Shown: positions 5,041 to 8,748 of the stretch, piece by piece
Layout: each line of letters begins with the position of its first letter
Numbering within the stretch: position 1 is the stretch's first letter
NCBI GenBank assembly: GCA_027296525.1
Contig: JAPUJA010000155.1
Span: 1 to 8,748 of the forward strand
Length of the DNA stretch: 8,748 nt
Direction: 5' to 3'
Origin: Pseudomonadota bacterium
GTDB lineage: Bacteria > Pseudomonadota > Alphaproteobacteria > UBA828 > JAPUJA01
Notes under the pieces: generated by a model
Told to the model about the DNA's origin: nothing
The model's input: only the letters and a program-made list of their open reading frames with translations
The model's database searches: none
Made by a program: the position numbers and the translations under genes

Positions 5041-6642
5041 ATGGTAGAAATTTCTGTAAGGCGTGGTGTGGCCTGCGGCTTTCTGGCCGCGGCCCTCGCC
5101 CTGGGCGGCAGCCTCGCGGCGAAGCCGGCCAAGGCCGACGGAACCTTCATCTGGGGGATGCCGGCGGATCACAGCATTCTCGATCCGCACGTCACCTGCG
5201 GGTGGATGGCGAAGTTCGTCAACTATCAAATCTACGAGGGCCTGGTCGAGATCGACCTCACGAGCTCCGAATGGCCGACCAAGCTCAAAGGGCAGCTCGC
5301 CGAGTCCTGGGAGATTTCGGACGACGGAACCGAGTACACCTTCCACTTGCGCGCAGGCGTCACGTTCCACGACGGCACCGAGATGAACGCCGACGCCGTC
5401 AAGTACAACTACGACCGGTTCCTCGACCCCGACGCACCGCATTTCAACGAAACCGCCCATGCCTATATGGACTTCATCAGGGTCATCGGTGACGTCAAGT
5501 CGGTCGAGGTGGTCGATGACATGACCATCAAGGTCACGCTCAATTCGCCGAACTACGAGTTCCTGCGCACGGGCATGGAGGACTGCCCGCAGATGTACAT
5601 CATCAGCCCCACGGCCCTTCAGACCTACGGCGATGATGGCATCCCGCTCCATCCGATCGGCACCGGAAAATTCAAGTTCGTCGAGCGCGAGGCGAGTGTC
5701 TCCACGACGCTCGTGCGTAACGAGGACTATTGGGGCGAGAAGCCGGAGATCGACCGCATCATTTTCCGCATTCTCGAGGACCCGCCGACGCGCGTGAACG
5801 CGCTTCGTGCCGGTGAAGCCCATGCCATCCAGGATCCGCCTTGGGACGAGATCCAGGGCCTGGAGGACGACGGTTTCGTCATCACGAAGAACGATAACGC
5901 GCCGACGATCTGGTACCTCAGCTTCAACATGAACAGCCCGAAGATGCAGGACGTGCGCATACGTCAGGCGATCAACTACGCGATCGACAAGGAGGGCATC
6001 GTCGAACGCATCCTCCAGGGCTACGGGCGCCCGGCCTACGGCATGTTGAACGCCGGCACCTACGCCCATGATCCGGATTTCGTGAGCTACACCTACGATC
6101 CGGACAAGGCCAGGGCGTTGCTCAAGGAAGCGGGCTATGACGAAGACAACCGGCTTTCTCTCGAATTCGACGTCATGATTTATGGCACGGGAGAACTGAC
6201 CGAGAAGTGGATCCAGCGGGATCTCAAGAAGGTCGGTATCGATCTCAACCTGAACATGATGGAGTGGCTCGCCTATCTCGATGCCTGGGTTCCCGGCATG
6301 ACGGACGATGTCGACCTGAACGAGATGGTCTGGGGCGAGCAGACACCGCGCTGGACCGCGTTCGGCTATCGCTGCGACCGCGTGCCGCCGCACGGCAACA
6401 ACATCGGCTGGTACTGCAATGAGAAGGTCGACAAGATCCTCCAGCAAGCGCTCGAGACCCGCGACGAGGCCGAGCGGGCCGCGCTCTACCAGCAGGCGGA
6501 CGCGATGGCGATGATGGAGGACGCGCCGAACGCGCCGATCTATCACTATTACAATCCGATCGTGCTGAACCCGTCGGTCAAGGGCTATGTGAACGCCCCG
6601 GCAAACTGGTGGGATCTCTCGACGGTCCGGATCGAGGAGTAA
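5041..6642 (+). CDS. ABC transporter substrate-binding protein, family 5 (DppA/OppA-like)
   Basis: A 533-residue periplasmic solute receptor that delivers its ligand to the two permeases downstream. Residues 1-32 form a Sec-type signal peptide: Arg7-Arg8, a hydrophobic stretch at about 10-27, and a likely cut after AKA (30-32). There is no lipobox, so it should be soluble in the periplasm. Family landmarks include LDPHVT (47-52), YEGLVEID, the GTGKFKFVE segment, RVNALRAGEAH, and RQAINYAIDKEGIV near 310. Four cysteines of the mature part include Cys445 and Cys459 flanking a PPHGNNIGWY segment, a possible disulfide. Length is typical (500-550). A good AGGGAG lies 9 nt before the ATG. A strong hairpin separates it from the permease gene, as is common where the receptor must be made in excess. 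Ligand: di/oligopeptide in the family at large, but many members bind other small molecules, and the neighbouring catabolic genes suggest a zwitterionic nitrogen compound. Confidence 0.93.
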   Translation: MVEISVRRGVACGFLAAALALGGSLAAKPAKADGTFIWGMPADHSILDPHVTCGWMAKFVNYQIYEGLVEIDLTSSEWPTKLKGQLAESWEISDDGTEYTFHLRAGVTFHDGTEMNADAVKYNYDRFLDPDAPHFNETAHAYMDFIRVIGDVKSVEVVDDMTIKVTLNSPNYEFLRTGMEDCPQMYIISPTALQTYGDDGIPLHPIGTGKFKFVEREASVSTTLVRNEDYWGEKPEIDRIIFRILEDPPTRVNALRAGEAHAIQDPPWDEIQGLEDDGFVITKNDNAPTIWYLSFNMNSPKMQDVRIRQAINYAIDKEGIVERILQGYGRPAYGMLNAGTYAHDPDFVSYTYDPDKARALLKEAGYDEDNRLSLEFDVMIYGTGELTEKWIQRDLKKVGIDLNLNMMEWLAYLDAWVPGMTDDVDLNEMVWGEQTPRWTAFGYRCDRVPPHGNNIGWYCNEKVDKILQQALETRDEAERAALYQQADAMAMMEDAPNAPIYHYYNPIVLNPSVKGYVNAPANWWDLSTVRIEE

Positions 6643-6662
6643 TCCGCCTTCAAAGGACGTAT

Positions 6663-6714
6663 AGGGAGGCGTTCGCCAGCGTAAGCTCGATGGCGAACGC
6701 CTCCCTGTTTTCTT
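6663..6714 (+). terminator. Strong hairpin with T-rich tail: terminator or attenuator
   Basis: AGGGAGGCGTTCGCCA (6663-6678) and its exact complement TGGCGAACGCCTCCCT (6691-6706) form a perfect 16-bp stem around a 12-nt loop, followed by a T-rich run (GTTTTCTT, 6707-6714). It begins 20 nt after the binding-protein stop and ends 71 nt before the permease ATG. It looks like an intrinsic terminator with an imperfect U-tract, so partial readthrough into the permease genes is likely. It would also shield the binding-protein mRNA 3' end from exonucleases. Confidence 0.8.
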
Positions 6715-6785
6715 CGTCCTCAGACAGTTCTGCCGTGCTGAACGGCCCGCGCCGGCCGGTCGATCACCGTTAGGCTTTCTCCGCA

Positions 6786-7754
6786 ATGACTCGCTTCATC
6801 GTCGGCAGGCTGCTCCTGGTTGTCCCCGTTCTTATCGGGGTGTCGATCATCGTCTTTCTGCTCGTCCAGCTCGCGCCGGGCGACGTCACCTCGACCCTCC
6901 TGGGTCCGATGGGGTCCGAGAGCGCCAAGGAAGTGTTGCGGGTGAAAATGGGGCTCGACAAGCCCTTGCCCATCCAATACGCCAAATGGCTCGGCCAGAT
7001 TCTGCAGGGCGACCTCGGCACCTCCTGGGTGCATAAACGCCCGGTCACCGACATCGTGCTGCCCAAGTTCGCCACCACGGCGCTGCTCGCGGGCACGGCC
7101 GCGCTCTTGGCCTATCTCATCGGCTTCCTGTCCGGCATTTTCGCCGCGGCCAAGGCCTACAGGGCCCACGACCGGGTGGCCATGGCGTTCATTCTGATCC
7201 TGGGCAGCACGCCGCTCTACTGGCTCGGACTCATCCTCGTTTTACTCTTCTCGCTCACCTGGCGGCTGCTCCCGGCGACCGGCATGGCGAGCTTCATCGG
7301 CGGCGGCGGGGTGCTCGACGTGCTCGAGCATCTGATCCTGCCCGCGGTCACGGCGTCTTTGCCATCGGCCGCGATCATCGCGCGCATGACGCGCGCCACC
7401 ATGATCGAAACCCTGAGTCAAAACTACATCCGCGTCGCGCGCGCCAAGGGCATCCGGCGCGGGGTCATCTTGCGCAAGCACGCGCTTCGAAATGCGCTTC
7501 CTCCGATCGTGACCGTCTCGGGCATGGAGCTTGGCTATCTCTTGGGCGGCGTCGTGTTCGTCGAAGTCGTCTTCGCGTGGCCGGGGCTCGGCTTTCAGCT
7601 CTACAACTCGATCATCGGGCGCGACATCCCGATCGTTCAAGGAGCCGTGATCCTGATTGCCCTGGCCTTTGTCCTGATCAACCTCTTCGCCGACGTGCTC
7701 AACGCCTATCTCGATCCCCGCACGCGCACAGCGGAAGGAGCGCGTGAGAGTTGA
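6786..7754 (+). CDS. ABC transporter permease, DppB type
   Basis: A 322-residue inner-membrane permease forming half of the translocation channel with the following gene product. The N-terminus MTRFIVGRLL leads into a first membrane helix (about 9-29), then APGD and a periplasmic region with the family's MGLDKPLPIQYAKWL and GDLGTSW segments. Further hydrophobic helices lie near 96-122, 132-158, 177-197, 238-262 and 285-310. The cytoplasmic EAA loop that docks on the ATPase is at about 213-240 (YIRVARAKGI...HALRNALPP). Length is normal for the family. The ATG has only a weak Shine-Dalgarno and lies beyond the hairpin terminator, so expression is likely below that of the binding protein. The stop overlaps the next start by 4 nt (TTGA). 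Symbol withheld because the substrate is unknown. Confidence 0.94.
   Translation: MTRFIVGRLLLVVPVLIGVSIIVFLLVQLAPGDVTSTLLGPMGSESAKEVLRVKMGLDKPLPIQYAKWLGQILQGDLGTSWVHKRPVTDIVLPKFATTALLAGTAALLAYLIGFLSGIFAAAKAYRAHDRVAMAFILILGSTPLYWLGLILVLLFSLTWRLLPATGMASFIGGGGVLDVLEHLILPAVTASLPSAAIIARMTRATMIETLSQNYIRVARAKGIRRGVILRKHALRNALPPIVTVSGMELGYLLGGVVFVEVVFAWPGLGFQLYNSIIGRDIPIVQGAVILIALAFVLINLFADVLNAYLDPRTRTAEGARES
7735..7740 (+). promoter_or_regulatory. Ribosome binding site supporting a TTG start for the second permease
   Basis: AAGGAG ends 10 nt before TTG 7751, inside the end of the upstream permease gene. A GTG at 7744 is closer but opens a different frame whose product resembles nothing in this transporter family, so TTG is the start supported by protein content. 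Confidence 0.6.
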
Positions 7755-8659
7755 CGACGCTCTCGCCGACACCCGATCTCGCCACGAGCGCGCCGGCGTC
7801 GCGTTTCGGCGTCTTCTTGCGCAGGCTGAAGTCGGCCTGCCAAACCTATGCCAAGGATCCCGCCTCGCTCGCGGCCCTGAGTTTTCTCCTGCTGGTCGCC
7901 ATCGTGGCGATCTTCGCGCCTTATGTGGCGCCCTACGATCCCCACGAGATGATCGGTTGGCGCAACTCGCTGCCCGGCGAAGACGGCTTGTTTCTGGGCG
8001 CCGACGGCGACGGGCGGGACGTGCTCTCGCGTCTGATCTGGGGGGGGCGGGTCTCGCTGCTGACAGGCGTCGTGCCGACCCTGCTTTCCATGGTCGTGAG
8101 TCTCCTGATCGGGGTCACGGCGGCCTATATCGGCGGCTGGCTCGATCAGATCGTCATGCGCATCCTCGACATGTTCTTCGCTTTTCCGATCGTGCTGATG
8201 GCCACCGTGGTCGCCGGTATTCTCAATCCCGGCCTGTTCACCATTTGCATCGCGATCTTCATCGCGCTGCTTCCCTACATCACGCGCCTCGTGCGCACGA
8301 CGACGCTCCAGGTCAAGCGTCAGCCTTATATCGAGGCGGCGCGCGCCGGGGGCGCGAGCAACTGGGCCATCGCGTCGCGCTATGTCTTTCCCAACGTGGT
8401 CGCGCCCTCGATCGTCTACACGACGACGCTCATGGGCCTGATGGTGGTCCTGGGCTCGGCCTTGAGCTTTCTGGGCCTCGGGGTCCAGCCGCCGGAGGCC
8501 GATTGGGGCACGATGGTTTCGGAAGGCCGTTCGGTCTTGAGGAAGGCGCCGCATGTGACGATCTTTCCGGGCCTCGCGATCGTCATGACGGCGCTCGCCT
8601 TCGGCTTCATCGGCGACGGGCTGCGTGACGCCCTCGATCCGCGCGCGCGCCGGCGCTAG
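7751..8659 (+). CDS. ABC transporter permease, DppC type
   Basis: A 302-residue inner-membrane permease, partner of the preceding DppB-type subunit. A cytoplasmic N-terminus of about 38 residues precedes the first helix (40-60, ending in APYVAPYDP). The family signature LGADGDGRDVLSRL is at 82-94 (commonly LGTDxxGRDxxSR). More helices follow near 100-122, 135-165, 215-240 and 265-290. The EAA loop is at about 193-220 (YIEAARAGGASNW...YVFPNVVAP), and the protein ends in DGLRDALDPR, as usual. Translation probably begins at TTG 7751, sharing TTGA with the upstream stop and so likely coupled. Length and motif order are normal, and nothing suggests degeneration. Confidence 0.93.
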   Translation: MTTLSPTPDLATSAPASRFGVFLRRLKSACQTYAKDPASLAALSFLLLVAIVAIFAPYVAPYDPHEMIGWRNSLPGEDGLFLGADGDGRDVLSRLIWGGRVSLLTGVVPTLLSMVVSLLIGVTAAYIGGWLDQIVMRILDMFFAFPIVLMATVVAGILNPGLFTICIAIFIALLPYITRLVRTTTLQVKRQPYIEAARAGGASNWAIASRYVFPNVVAPSIVYTTTLMGLMVVLGSALSFLGLGVQPPEADWGTMVSEGRSVLRKAPHVTIFPGLAIVMTALAFGFIGDGLRDALDPRARRR

Positions 8660-8679
8660 AAGGCCTTGAGAATCGCGTC

Positions 8680-8748
8680 ATGACCGAACCGCTCCTTCGC
8701 GTCGAACGGCTCAAGACCTATTTCCGTCTGCGCTCCGGCGTGCTCAAG
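8680..8748 (+). CDS. ABC transporter ATP-binding protein, DppD/OppD type (5' part only)
   Basis: The first 23 codons of an ATPase run to the right edge (MTEPLLRVERLKTYFRLRSG and on). The pattern LLxVExLKTYF followed by a charged turn is the standard N-terminus of dipeptide/oligopeptide importer ATPases, ahead of the Walker A region that lies outside the window. The gene starts 20 nt after the second permease, completing the receptor-permease-permease-ATPase order. The Shine-Dalgarno is weak. A second ATPase (DppF type) would be expected next. Confidence 0.85.
   Translation, partial: MTEPLLRVERLKTYFRLRSGVLK

Noticed and set aside
4900..6786. A 628-codon open frame on the minus strand opposite the binding-protein gene
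   Set aside because: It lies antisense to a clear family-5 binding protein with signal peptide and motifs. Its product is rich in Arg, Asp, His and Val, as expected of a GC-skewed shadow, and shows no recognisable domain.
8041..8050. G-rich run as a possible frameshift site
   Set aside because: The permease reading frame continues normally through it with family motifs on both sides, so there is no sign of a frameshift.
7744..8628. A 294-codon frame starting at GTG 7744
   Set aside because: It overlaps the DppC-type permease in another frame. The permease frame has membrane helices, the GRD motif and an EAA loop; this one has none.

Overview
The window is high-GC, densely coded bacterial DNA. 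Codon choice, Shine-Dalgarno spacing and protein sequences fit a Gram-negative proteobacterium, most likely an alphaproteobacterium; no rRNA or marker gene is present to settle this. It looks like part of a catabolic gene cluster: enzymes for a small nitrogen-containing compound beside the import system that probably brings it in. I see no RNA genes, CRISPR arrays, insertion sequences, integrases or phage genes.

Layout. (1) Positions 1-2018, leftward: a one-component oxygenase reductase ([2Fe-2S] ferredoxin, FAD and NAD domains) is translationally coupled by an ATGA overlap to a short-chain dehydrogenase with a C-terminal extension. A further leftward gene probably begins at position 13. (2) Positions 2019-2191: a divergent control region with a candidate leftward promoter and an inverted repeat. 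(3) Positions 2192-2776, rightward: a single DUF1989 (urea-carboxylase-associated) protein. (4) Positions 2794-4738, leftward and convergent with the DUF1989 gene: a creatinase/ectoine-hydrolase-like M24 protein (EutD/DoeA type) lacking the usual metal ligands, followed 4 nt later by an Asp/Glu-racemase-superfamily protein resembling EutA and maleate isomerase. (5) Positions 4739-5040: a 302-base divergent intergenic region. (6) Positions 5041-8748, rightward: a dipeptide/oligopeptide-type ABC importer in the order binding protein, strong hairpin terminator or attenuator, DppB-type permease, DppC-type permease (TTG start, 4-nt overlap), and the first 23 codons of a DppD/OppD-type ATPase.

How the genes may work together. 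The importer would capture a peptide-like or small zwitterionic solute. The M24 hydrolase would open a C-N bond or ring, and the EutA-like protein would isomerise, racemise or otherwise act next to a carboxylate. The DUF1989 protein may act on a carbamoyl, amidine or urea-like nitrogen group. The reductase would feed electrons to a Rieske-type oxygenase not present here, with the SDR oxidising the hydroxylated product. The EutD/EutA pairing is a hallmark of ectoine/hydroxyectoine utilisation, but the genes that normally accompany it (eutB, eutC, eutE/doeB, ectoine-type transporter, EnuR regulator) are not in the window. A related but different substrate is therefore a real possibility. This pathway reading is inference; the individual family assignments are firmer.
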